This document shows positions 17,388 through 25,417 of a stretch of DNA of 60,875 bases, piece after piece. The notes under the pieces were generated by a model. It saw nothing but the letters and a program-made list of their open reading frames with translations. It made no database searches and was not told the origin of the DNA. Position 1 is the stretch's first letter, and the number at the start of each line of letters is the position of its first letter. This DNA comes from CAYGSN01 sp964352675 (GTDB lineage: Bacteria; Pseudomonadota; Alphaproteobacteria; Micavibrionales; Micavibrionaceae), in contig CAYGSN010000014.1 of the NCBI GenBank assembly GCA_964352675.1, forward strand, positions 1 through 60,875, written 5' to 3'. Made by a program: the position numbers and the translations under genes.

Positions 17388-18227
17388 TTATTCTTCCTTG
17401 TCCTGACTGCCCGGATAAAAAACGCCCCGGACACGCCCTTGTCCTGTGCTGCTGCCCGCTCCGCCAAAAATCTTGCTGGTGTTTGTGGTCATGTCCACTT
17501 CGGCGCGGCTGCCCTGTAATATATTCGGTCCCCTGGTAATTGTCACGTTTCCGGTAATTTCCGCTTTGCTTGTTGCTGATCTGTAAATACCGTAATCGCC
17601 GGTGACCACATCTGTCGGTGTGGTGATAATGACATGGTCGAAAGCCTCTAAAGTGTCAAGGACGCGTTCGCCTTTTTCATTGTCTTTGAGTACGGCAGAG
17701 ATTTTATCAGCCTGCAGGACATTGCGCTCTCCCCGTTCATTGGTGCGCTCCATCTTGGCATCTCCAATAGCGTTCAGGCGTCCTTCCACCACGAAATATT
17801 CGAATTTGTCGCTGGCGGTTACGACCTGGTCCGGGGACACAAGACGCAGATTGTCGCCGGTCATGGTGGCCAGTTCCTCATCAATGTTGTAGATCGCCTT
17901 GTCGCCATAGGCATTGGTTTCCCGGGAATCGATCACAACATTTTGATCCGCCTCAACCTGCCAGATCTCCAGGTCGTTTTGGTCGTTATCGCGGTAAAGC
18001 GCGGTCAGGGTCGCCGCGCTGATCGAGACGTCGCCCTGCGTGGCCACGGCATCTTTATCGGCGATAAATTTTTGTTCTTCCCGCCGCCATTCCAGATATC
18101 CTTGCGCTGTGATCTCCAGCGGCTGATTACTATTGTTCGAGGGCAGGGGGTTTTGTGCGAAGCTCTGCGCCGCAAAGCCAAAAAGAATGACGGAAATTAA
18201 CCCCAAAAACGATAGTGCTTTACTCAC
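17388..18227 (-). CDS. lptA: LPS transport periplasmic protein LptA (OstA-like)
   Basis: Forms the periplasmic beta-jellyroll bridge that carries LPS. About 279 residues with a signal peptide (LSFLGLISVILFGFAAQSFA) cleaved near AQSFA-QN. OstA-type repeats follow: LEITAQGYLEWRREEQKFIA, TLTALYR, NVVIDSRETNAYGDKAIYN, and a C-terminal ITRGPNILQGSRAEVDMTT. It is longer than E. coli LptA. I prefer the GTG at 18227, preceded by GGGGGA, over the ATG at 18251; it overlaps the lptC stop by 8 bases, implying translational coupling. Confidence 0.9.
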   Translation of the reverse strand: MSKALSFLGLISVILFGFAAQSFAQNPLPSNNSNQPLEITAQGYLEWRREEQKFIADKDAVATQGDVSISAATLTALYRDNDQNDLEIWQVEADQNVVIDSRETNAYGDKAIYNIDEELATMTGDNLRLVSPDQVVTASDKFEYFVVEGRLNAIGDAKMERTNERGERNVLQADKISAVLKDNEKGERVLDTLEAFDHVIITTPTDVVTGDYGIYRSATSKAEITGNVTITRGPNILQGSRAEVDMTTNTSKIFGGAGSSTGQGRVRGVFYPGSQDKEE

Positions 18228-18888
18228 TGAACAATCCCCCTTCTCCGGCATTGAACAGGACCAGCTTGGCCGGACCGGTAAAATTCAGCGTATCGGCTCC
18301 GGAGTCGCCTTTCAGGCCTTTGGCCTCCAACGTTCCTGCCGGGCCCTGGATATAAACATCCTGATCCGACCAGGTCTGGTTTTGCGCCAGGTCGATATTC
18401 AAAAGCTCGGTATCCAGTTGATATCCTGCATCGTGAAAAATCTGGACCTTGTCCTGAAGCAGCAGGCGCTGGGTGTCCTGACGGAACGCCCCTTGTTCTG
18501 CGCGAATGGCCACCCATGTCCCGTCATTGAGCATGATATCGCCTAGCGGGCTTTCCAGTACCACAAGGTCGTCATAGGTTTCGCCCTGGATCGCCCGGCT
18601 GGCAGTGATTGTGTAGGGCTGGTTTTTCTCATCCATACTTTCAAAGCGCGGATTGAGCAGCTCATTCTTTCCCACGGTCTGGTTTTGTGAAGCCTCAAGA
18701 TTGACCGGAACGATGCGCGTGTCATACATACTGCTCCAGGTAAAGACAACCGCTGTGATCGCAAGGGCGACTACCGGCAGGATAAAGCGCATCCGCCGGA
18801 TAAAGCGGGAATACCGCAGCCCGTCGCTTCCGCCTTTGGACGGCGTTTTGATCAGGCGGTCTAACCTGTTGTCTTGATCCTGTGTCAT
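18220..18888 (-). CDS. lptC: LPS export protein LptC
   Basis: A bitopic inner-membrane protein that passes LPS from LptB2FG to LptA. In 222 residues: a cytoplasmic head with basic residues (LRYSRFIRRMRFI), one TM (about 33-50, LPVVALAITAVVFTWSSMY), then a periplasmic LptC domain (LLNPRFESMDEKNQPYTITA, LESPLGDIMLNDGTWVAIRA). It is upstream of and coupled to lptA, as in most proteobacteria. Confidence 0.93.
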   Translation of the reverse strand: MTQDQDNRLDRLIKTPSKGGSDGLRYSRFIRRMRFILPVVALAITAVVFTWSSMYDTRIVPVNLEASQNQTVGKNELLNPRFESMDEKNQPYTITASRAIQGETYDDLVVLESPLGDIMLNDGTWVAIRAEQGAFRQDTQRLLLQDKVQIFHDAGYQLDTELLNIDLAQNQTWSDQDVYIQGPAGTLEAKGLKGDSGADTLNFTGPAKLVLFNAGEGGLFSE

Positions 18889-18927
18889 GCGCGTCCTTGG
18901 TTTTTTGTTTTGGGAGGAGAGTTTAAA

Positions 18928-19947
18928 TCAGGCAAGCCCGGCCTGTAAACAATCCTGCAACCGTATCATACCAATAATCGTGCCGTTGTCCTCCACCAAA
19001 AGACTGGTGAGATAATGGCCGGGTTTTTTGGTCATGATGTCCAGTGCCTCGGCGGCCAGAGCTTTGCCGGAGATAGATTTTGGATTTTGCGTCATCACTG
19101 TGCTGACCGGTTTTTGTAAGAGATCCGGGCTCATATGGCGCTTCAAATCCCCGTCAGTGATGATGCCTTTCAAATCTGACGGGCCGCAGGCGACCAGAAC
19201 TGCGCCAAGATTTTTTTCCGTCAGGGCTAAAATAGCCGTATCCATTGTAGCATTAGGCGCCACAACCGCCAGATCGTCATAAGCAACCATCAAATCTGTA
19301 ACGCTTAACAGGCGCTGGCCAAGCTTTCCACCGGGGTGGAAGGCTTTGAATTGTTCCGGCGTTAGGCCCATCCGCTCTAGCAAAGCAACGGCCAGCGCAT
19401 CGCCCATCGCCATCATCATGGTGGTGGAGGTGGTCGGCGCCAGACCGTTTGGGCAGGCTTCTGGCATATTCGGCAGAGCCAGAACAATATCGCTGTGCTG
19501 CGCCAGCGTGCTTTCGGGTTTGCTGGTGATTGATATCAGTTTGATGCCATGGCGGCGCGTATAATGAATTAGATCGGATAACTCGGTGTTTTCGCCGGAA
19601 TTGGAGAGCATCAGCACCACGTCATTTTCCGTGATCATACCCAGATCGCCGTGACTGGCCTCGCCAGGATGGACGAAATAAGCCGGTGTGCCGGTTGAGG
19701 CCATAGTGGCGGCGATTTTCCGTGCCACATGCCCGCTCTTGCCGATGCCCGCAACGATCAGGCGTCCGTATTTTTTGGCATCTTTCATCGTCTGGACGGC
19801 CTGTACGGCCCCGGAAAAACGCTCATCCATTGAAGCGCCCAAAGCTTTAAGACCTTCATATTCAGCCTCGATTACACGCTTTGCGTTATCGATATCCAGT
19901 GTGGTTGATGAATTGTCTTTTGTCATGGGAGTGGCGGTGTTGTTCAT
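18928..19947 (-). CDS. kdsD: Arabinose-5-phosphate isomerase, KpsF/GutQ family
   Basis: Isomerises ribulose-5-phosphate to arabinose-5-phosphate, the first committed step to Kdo for LPS. 339 residues: an N-terminal SIS domain (GRLIVAGIGKSGHVARKIAA, then VVLMLSNSGENTELSDLI) and two C-terminal CBS domains (from about residue 220: LMVAYDDLAVVAPNATMDTA, then VSTVMTQNPKSISG). I chose ATG19947 because GGAGG lies 8 bases upstream; the longer frame from 20019 would overlap nrnC. It sits immediately upstream of the lpt genes, so Kdo supply and LPS export are likely co-expressed. Confidence 0.94.
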   Translation of the reverse strand: MNNTATPMTKDNSSTTLDIDNAKRVIEAEYEGLKALGASMDERFSGAVQAVQTMKDAKKYGRLIVAGIGKSGHVARKIAATMASTGTPAYFVHPGEASHGDLGMITENDVVLMLSNSGENTELSDLIHYTRRHGIKLISITSKPESTLAQHSDIVLALPNMPEACPNGLAPTTSTTMMMAMGDALAVALLERMGLTPEQFKAFHPGGKLGQRLLSVTDLMVAYDDLAVVAPNATMDTAILALTEKNLGAVLVACGPSDLKGIITDGDLKRHMSPDLLQKPVSTVMTQNPKSISGKALAAEALDIMTKKPGHYLTSLLVEDNGTIIGMIRLQDCLQAGLA

Positions 19948-19966
19948 TTTTTCCGCCTCCTTCGGT

Positions 19967-20578
19967 CTAATGTTCGAAAATATCGACGTTGGGCCATCCG
20001 GCCAGATCCAGATCGGCACGGGCGGGCAGGAAATCGAAACAGCTTTGTGCTAGCTCCATACGCCCCTCGCGGATCAGCATTTCATCCAGCCGGACTTTCA
20101 GTTCGTGCAAATGCAAAACATCATTGGCTGCGTATTTCATTTGCTCGTCATTTAGCTCGCTGGCACCCCAATCGGAAGATTGCTGCTGCTTGTTCAGGTC
20201 AATGTTCAATAGCTCGCGACAAACATCCCGCAATCCGTGCCTGTCCGTATACGTACGCACCAATTTTGAAGCTGTACGCGTACAGTAAACGGGGGCGCAG
20301 GGAACCCCTAGATAAGCCTTGATAACAGCGATGTCAAACCGTGCAAAATGGAATATCTTTGTTATTTTTGGGTTCGCCAGCAGGGCCTTGAGATTGGGTG
20401 CATCGTAATTCCCACGATTGAGCTGTACGAGATGGGCCTGCCCGTCTCCAGAAGAAAGCTGTACCAGGCATAGCGGGTCGCGTTGTGGGATCAGGCCCAG
20501 AGTCTCTGTATCAACGGCAACAATGTTCCCGAGGTCGATATCGGCGGGCAGGTCGTTTTTGTGTAAATGTATGCTCAT
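19967..20578 (-). CDS. nrnC: NanoRNase NrnC (RNase D-like 3'-5' exonuclease)
   Basis: A 203-residue DEDDy exonuclease with no HRDC domains, which separates it from true RNase D and matches alphaproteobacterial NrnC. NrnC degrades dinucleotides and short oligoRNAs, replacing Orn. Exonuclease motifs: AVDTETLGLIPQ (I), FHFARFDIAVIKAY (II) and YAANDVLHLHELK (III, with Tyr and Asp). RTYTDRHGLRDVCRELLNID lies between II and III. First gene of the nrnC-kdsD-lpt run. Confidence 0.92.
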   Translation of the reverse strand: MSIHLHKNDLPADIDLGNIVAVDTETLGLIPQRDPLCLVQLSSGDGQAHLVQLNRGNYDAPNLKALLANPKITKIFHFARFDIAVIKAYLGVPCAPVYCTRTASKLVRTYTDRHGLRDVCRELLNIDLNKQQQSSDWGASELNDEQMKYAANDVLHLHELKVRLDEMLIREGRMELAQSCFDFLPARADLDLAGWPNVDIFEH

Positions 20579-20635
20579 ACTTCTTTATATTTTTAAAAGC
20601 CGGAATACTGCCTGAAGCACCCAATGCTTGCAGGA

Positions 20636-20722
20636 TGGTGCCCAGGAAAGGACTTGAACCTTCACTCCCTTACGAGAACTACGACCTGAACGTAGCGCGT
20701 CTACCAATTCCGCCACCTGGGC
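20636..20722 (-). tRNA. tRNA-Leu (anticodon CAG)
   Basis: An 87-base tRNA including an encoded CCA. The acceptor GCCCAGG (5' end at 20722) pairs with CCTGGGC. The D-arm contains TGGTAGACGCG, the anticodon stem CTACG/CGTAG encloses loop TTCAGGT with anticodon CAG, a long variable arm follows as expected for a class II tRNA, and the T-arm contains GGTTCAAGTCC. No integrase or duplicated 3' end is seen nearby, so it is not an evident attachment site. Confidence 0.96.
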
Positions 20723-20879
20723 ATATTAAACGGGGCGTACCAAACTTTAAGGGCAAACAAGTATATAAAACAGGCCCAAATGTCAAACATCTTCGCAACA
20801 AGATCGCCTGTAAAATTAATCCTTTTCATTTGTCTCATTTTTCAAGATCATAGGCTTAGAAAAGAAGAGGAACGGAAAA

Positions 20880-21704
20880 ATGAAAGTCCTTGTAGTGGAT
20901 CGCGATGAGCTCAGCGCCAGTCTGGCCCAGACCAGATTGCAGGAACTGGGGCATCATGCCGTTGTTGAGCCTGTAAAGGATAATATTACCCAGCATCTAA
21001 AATCTGATGAGTTCGATGTTGTTCTTTTGGATCCATCGCCGCTGAACACTGCCGATAAAATGATAAGCACCCTGCGTCGCGGATCAGCCAGGTATACTTA
21101 TATTCTTGTTTTTTCAGAAAGTTTGACGGAGCAGCAGGCGTTCCAGGGGGGCACGAATGATTTTTTGCAAAAACCCATGGATAGCGATCAATTAAAAGAA
21201 AAAATGGAAAATGCCCTGAGGTTGCAGGCGCTGCGCAACGAGATCGGCAATCCGTCAGAAGAGTTTCCCAGTGCCGGTGGCGTGATTGCAAAATCGGCTA
21301 TGAACCAGCTTTTCCTGTCTGCGCTGGACCGCGCTGGACGTTACGGCGAACGGACGAATATTTTATTTATTGGTATTTCAAACCATGAAGAGGTTTTAAA
21401 TTTGGATGGCCGCTATGCATTGGATTATGCAACTTCTAAGTTGGCGCGCAATTTGGTTCTCATTCGCCGCCAGAGTGATATTATCGGCCAGACTGGGCGC
21501 TATGAATATGCGCTTCTTCTCCAGTCTCCAGTGTTGCAAGATCAGGCTATTGATGCCGCGCATCGGTTTTCCGAAAATATTGTGGGTAAGGTAATACAGG
21601 ATATAACAAGGGAAAGCTCACCGCATATTCAGCTATCCTTGAGCTTAGTGGAATTGCCGTCTGGCGTTTTACGCTTTTCTCAGGATATCTCCCTGAGTGA
21701 ATAA
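20880..21704 (+). CDS. Response regulator with receiver and degenerate GGDEF-like domain
   Basis: 274 residues. The N-terminal receiver (1-110) has Asp7 and Asp9 in VVDRDE, phospho-acceptor Asp51 in VVLLDPSP, Ser79 and Lys98 in LQKPM. The C-terminal half (about 135-270) follows the GGDEF fold: FIGISNHEEV in place of the metal strand and TGRYEYALLL (205-214) where a cyclase has GGDEFALLL. The catalytic motif and metal ligands are therefore lost, so it should not make c-di-GMP; it may bind a ligand or partner. It stands just upstream of the polysaccharide operon, separated by a terminator. Confidence 0.85.
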   Translation: MKVLVVDRDELSASLAQTRLQELGHHAVVEPVKDNITQHLKSDEFDVVLLDPSPLNTADKMISTLRRGSARYTYILVFSESLTEQQAFQGGTNDFLQKPMDSDQLKEKMENALRLQALRNEIGNPSEEFPSAGGVIAKSAMNQLFLSALDRAGRYGERTNILFIGISNHEEVLNLDGRYALDYATSKLARNLVLIRRQSDIIGQTGRYEYALLLQSPVLQDQAIDAAHRFSENIVGKVIQDITRESSPHIQLSLSLVELPSGVLRFSQDISLSE

Positions 21705-21800
21705 AGCCAACTCTATGGTTATCTTGGCCTGTGGAAAACAGGGTTTTAAGAATTTCTCATCTGGAAATTAAGCAGTTGTCTGATACAGCTGAAAAGTTTA

Positions 21801-21865
21801 GAATGATTCGGTAAACCTGCGTCTTTTGCGGATCATTCCGATTCGTTTTTTTCTTATTTTTTTAA
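21801..21865 (+). terminator. Rho-independent terminator after the receiver/GGDEF gene
   Basis: GAATGATTCG at 21801-21810 pairs with CGGATCATTC (21829-21838), giving a 10-pair stem with one G-U pair and a long loop. T-rich sequence follows (TTTTTTT at 21846-21852, then more Ts). It separates the regulator at 20880 from the polysaccharide export gene. Confidence 0.65.
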
Positions 21866-21895
21866 CTTAAATTTCTTTTGACCTGGCCTGGTTCA

Positions 21896-22558
21896 ATGTT
21901 TTCGTATAAAAGCGCTCGATTTTGGAGTTTCCTCGTTTTTACGGTATGTGTGTGCATGACACCTGCCGCCAGCTCTGTTTTTGCCGGAAATGTCGGGGAG
22001 CCGACAAACCTTCTTAAGCAAACCGAAGTGATTGCTGAACTTGATGAAAGTGCGGCTATGGAGGCTGTTTCTGAAATTGACAAGGCTGAGGAAACAAATG
22101 CATACCGTCTGAACCCTGATGATGTGATTGATGTCACGGTGTATGGTGAGAAAGAGCTCAGCAAAGAATATACACTGGACCAAAAGGGCATGGTCTCCAT
22201 GCCGCTTATCGGGAATATCTATGTGCAGGGGCTAACGGCCCGGCAAGTGGAAGAGCTTATCAAGGCAAAACTCAGTGAAGGTTTTCTTATTGATCCCAGT
22301 ATTAATGTGGGAATTGTGTCTGTGATGCCCTTTTATATTCTTGGTGAGGTACGAATTCCCGGTTCTTACGATTTTGTCAACAACATGACGGTTCTTAATG
22401 CCGTAGCGCTAGCTGGTGGTTTTACGTATCGTGCGAATAAGGACAGGGTTAAAATTTTACGCCCCAATCAAGAGAAAAATGGAAAATACGAAGAGGCGAG
22501 CGTGAGTGACAAAGTTAACCCCGGCGACATCATTTTGATTAAAGAAAAATTTTTTTAG
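21896..22558 (+). CDS. Polysaccharide export protein, Wza-like (short)
   Basis: A periplasmic/outer-membrane polysaccharide export protein. About 220 residues with a signal peptide (FWSFLVFTVCVCMTPAASSV, cleavage near VFA-GN); no lipobox Cys at the cleavage site, unlike E. coli Wza. Poly_export domain: YRLNPDDVIDVTVYGEKELS through SMPLIGNIYVQGLTARQVEE; then an SLBB-like segment FYILGEVRIPGSYDFVNNMT with ALAGGFTYRANKDRV. It is shorter than Wza because it lacks further SLBB repeats and the C-terminal helix. The start is uncertain: ATG21896 has no strong ribosome binding site, and a TTG at 21878 is possible. First gene of a four-gene operon. Confidence 0.88.
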   Translation: MFSYKSARFWSFLVFTVCVCMTPAASSVFAGNVGEPTNLLKQTEVIAELDESAAMEAVSEIDKAEETNAYRLNPDDVIDVTVYGEKELSKEYTLDQKGMVSMPLIGNIYVQGLTARQVEELIKAKLSEGFLIDPSINVGIVSVMPFYILGEVRIPGSYDFVNNMTVLNAVALAGGFTYRANKDRVKILRPNQEKNGKYEEASVSDKVNPGDIILIKEKFF

Positions 22559-22593
22559 AGATTACTTAGAGATTAAAGGAAGTCTGCTATCAG

Positions 22594-24948
22594 ATGACGG
22601 AAAATATGGAGCATAGCCAGAAAACCCAAAGTAATCGGGGTTCTATAAATTTAGGGGGAGAGGAGATCGAAGTCGATATCCGCGATTTGCTCCTTATGTT
22701 GTGGCGTCGCAAAATGGTTATTTTGAGCGCACTCCTTATTGGTCTATCTTTAGCAACGATTTTGATAACCTTTATGAAGCCGCTTTATTCTGCGCGTTCT
22801 TTGCTTTTGGTTGAAAATTCTCCAGAACAAAAGCTTTCACAAGAGCTTGGCGCTTTTCTTGGTAGTGCGCGGTTTGATACTTCGGTGCTTTTGAGTGAGT
22901 TGGAAATTTTAAAATCTCGCTCAATGGGCCGAATGGTTGTGGAACGCCTGGGTTTAATGACCGATCCTGAGTTTAATCCACGGTTGAACTTTAAGATCAA
23001 GCAAGCTGATTTCTCTTCTAAAGGCGTTGCGGATGTGGAGAGGCAAAAGCCGGATTTTCTTGAAGATTTGCCTTTGCCTAAAGTGCGGACCGACACGTTG
23101 TTTCCAAAACATTCAGGGAAAAATGAGGCACCGCAGTTTAAAGATTTATCTTTGTATAAATCAGAATTAGATAGCCTTCCGCCCGAGGTCACAAACCGCG
23201 TTATGGCGGATGTGACGACTACGTTTCTTAACAATTTAGTTGTGCGCAGTATTCCTGGATCTTTTGCGATACAGGTCGAGTTTACTTCTGTTGATCCTTA
23301 TAAAGCCGCGCTTATTACCAACACAATTGCCGACATTTATATCGAGCAGCGTCTTGAGCGAAAATTTGCCGCGACAAAAAAAGTGACTGACTGGCTAGAT
23401 CGCCGTCTCACGGATTTGCGTGAACAGGTGCGTAATGCCGAAGCTGCTGTGCAAAACTACAAGGCCCAGAATAATATTGTACAGGGAACGCGCAGTGTGT
23501 CCTCTGTCGAGCAGCTTTCTGCGCTGAATGCACAGTTGGTTCAGGCCAAGGCTAAAAAGGCCGAAGCCGAAGCACGTTTGAGTGAAATCACAAAAATTGT
23601 GGATTCGGATGAGAAAATTGAAACCGCTGCGGATATCGTGAATTCCGATCTTGTGCGCAAACTCAAATTCGAAATTTTCGATGTTGAAGGGCGTTTGTCG
23701 GAGGCATCCACTCGCTATGGCGAGAAACACCCTGTTATTTTAGAGATTACATCTGAACTGAATGATCTGCGTCGTACGCTACGCGTGGAAATGAAAAAGG
23801 TTATCAAACAAATAGAAAACGAAGTTGTCTTCTCTAAAGCTAGTGTTGATGCTCTTCAGGAGGGACTAAACGAGGTCTCCGGCGATTTGTTTGATGATAG
23901 TGAAGCGATGATTCAACTGGGAGAGCTTGAGCGCGAAGCTGAATCCTCCCGCCTGATCCTGGATAAGTTTCTGGCGACGCACAAGCGCCAAGACAATCAG
24001 GAGCAATTACAAGAAGCCGAAGCGCGTGTGATTTCTTACGCTGTTGTGCCGCGTGAACCATCCTTTCCTAATAAGATGTTGCTGCTTAGCTTGAGTGCGG
24101 CATTGTCCCTTTTCCTCGGTCTGGCTCTCGCTTTGCTTATCGAGAAGCTGGACAATACTTTTAAGAGTGCGGGGCAACTTGAGGCGGCCGGCGGTTATCC
24201 TTGCTATGCTATGATCCCGGAGTTGGAAAAAATGCCACAGAAGGATTTGGTAAAATATATCCTCAGCAAGCCGTCTTCAACAGTAGCGGAATCTGTTCGA
24301 ACCCTTCGTATGGTTTTGAATCTGCGTTCGCGTGATGAAAAGGAAAAGGTCAAGGTTGTGACTGTGACGTCATCCTTCCCTGGGGAGGGCAAGACTACGC
24401 TATCGATCTGGATGGCACGTCTGGCGGCCAAATCTGGAGATAAGGTGATCGTAATTGACTGCGATTTGCGCCGTCCGAATATTCATCGTTCGTTAGGGCG
24501 TGGCAATGATGCAACCTTGGTGGAATACCTTACAGGCAAAAAGGAGCTGGATGAAGTTATTCAAAAAGATGAACAAACCGGCGCCCATATGATTTTTGCC
24601 CGCTCTGTTCCCAACAGCGCGCTGGATTTGATCACGTCTGCAAAAATGAAAACGTTAATTAAATCCCTGCGGGAGGTTTACGATCTGGTGATTATTGACT
24701 CTCCCGCCTGCCTGGCCGTTTCCGATGCGCGTGTTCTGGCCACCTATTCCGATGTAACGTTATACGGTGTCGCCTGGGACCGTACACCGCGCGAGGTTGT
24801 GACCAGCGGGGTGAAGCAGTTCTCCGACATGGGATACAACAACCTGGCCTTTGTGCTGACGAATGTCGATGTCCGCCGTCACGTGCGCTATGGCTACGGT
24901 GATACAATGTATTATTACGGACGGTATAAAGAATATTACGCGAATTGA
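22594..24948 (+). CDS. Polysaccharide co-polymerase with tyrosine kinase domain (Wzc-like)
   Basis: A 784-residue inner-membrane protein controlling chain length and export. Wzz domain with TM1 at about residues 40-61, a long periplasmic coiled-coil part (about 250-480), TM2 at about 494-516, then a cytoplasmic BY-kinase. Walker A is SSFPGEGKTTLS (about 590-601), Walker A' VIVIDCDLRRPN (about 617-628) and Walker B LVIIDSPAC (about 697-705). The C-terminus carries a tyrosine cluster (YGYGDTMYYYGRYKEYY), the autophosphorylation site typical of these kinases. The Wza-like partner is directly upstream. No Wzb-type phosphatase gene is nearby. Confidence 0.95.
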   Translation: MTENMEHSQKTQSNRGSINLGGEEIEVDIRDLLLMLWRRKMVILSALLIGLSLATILITFMKPLYSARSLLLVENSPEQKLSQELGAFLGSARFDTSVLLSELEILKSRSMGRMVVERLGLMTDPEFNPRLNFKIKQADFSSKGVADVERQKPDFLEDLPLPKVRTDTLFPKHSGKNEAPQFKDLSLYKSELDSLPPEVTNRVMADVTTTFLNNLVVRSIPGSFAIQVEFTSVDPYKAALITNTIADIYIEQRLERKFAATKKVTDWLDRRLTDLREQVRNAEAAVQNYKAQNNIVQGTRSVSSVEQLSALNAQLVQAKAKKAEAEARLSEITKIVDSDEKIETAADIVNSDLVRKLKFEIFDVEGRLSEASTRYGEKHPVILEITSELNDLRRTLRVEMKKVIKQIENEVVFSKASVDALQEGLNEVSGDLFDDSEAMIQLGELEREAESSRLILDKFLATHKRQDNQEQLQEAEARVISYAVVPREPSFPNKMLLLSLSAALSLFLGLALALLIEKLDNTFKSAGQLEAAGGYPCYAMIPELEKMPQKDLVKYILSKPSSTVAESVRTLRMVLNLRSRDEKEKVKVVTVTSSFPGEGKTTLSIWMARLAAKSGDKVIVIDCDLRRPNIHRSLGRGNDATLVEYLTGKKELDEVIQKDEQTGAHMIFARSVPNSALDLITSAKMKTLIKSLREVYDLVIIDSPACLAVSDARVLATYSDVTLYGVAWDRTPREVVTSGVKQFSDMGYNNLAFVLTNVDVRRHVRYGYGDTMYYYGRYKEYYAN

Positions 24949-24985
24949 TAGTATTGAGTAACAAGCAGGAGGCGATCCTCTGGCG

Positions 24986-25417
24986 ATGCAAGTACCGGCT
25001 GTAAAACCTCTTAAAAAAGATATCCGGAAACAAACGCACTTTCGTTTTCTTGGCCTGGCCGCCGCTTACGGTCTTGGTGTGACGGGGATTGTGTTTGGGC
25101 TGGTCCTGATCCTGTTTCCTCAACAGAAAACCCGAACGCAGCATTTTCTGGATGCTGCGAAAATTCAGATTACCTATGCGCACCGTGCCGGTATTGAGAC
25201 GGATAAGGGACAGGAAATGCTGCGTAGCTATAACGCCTTGATATTGCAGGCATTGAAGTCCGATCCTTATAATCCCACTCTCTGGGCAAAGTTTATTCAG
25301 GTCGCAGAGTCTGTCGGAGGTGCTAGCGGGAGCGGGTCTGAGCAGGCCAGGGTGATCGTAAAGCTGCTTGTCCCCTCTCTGAAAAGCCCGCCGCAAAACC
25401 CCCAGGAGGGGCGCTGA
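24986..25417 (+). CDS. Uncharacterised membrane-anchored protein of the polysaccharide operon
   Basis: A 143-residue bitopic protein. A basic N-terminus (KPLKKDIRKQTHFR) precedes one TM at about residues 23-43 (GLAAAYGLGVTGIVFGLVLI), and the remainder is a helical, probably periplasmic domain (FLDAAKIQITYAHRAG, then YNALILQALKSDPYNPTLW) with a TPR-like feel. Its stop codon overlaps the ATG of the next gene, so they are translationally coupled. A strong GGAGG lies 13 bases before ATG24986; an in-frame CTG at 24980 has better spacing. Confidence 0.75.
   Translation: MQVPAVKPLKKDIRKQTHFRFLGLAAAYGLGVTGIVFGLVLILFPQQKTRTQHFLDAAKIQITYAHRAGIETDKGQEMLRSYNALILQALKSDPYNPTLWAKFIQVAESVGGASGSGSEQARVIVKLLVPSLKSPPQNPQEGR

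Noticed and set aside
20636..20880. tRNA-Leu as a possible integration site for a mobile element
   Set aside because: No integrase, no repeated tRNA 3' end and no change in gene style on either side were found.
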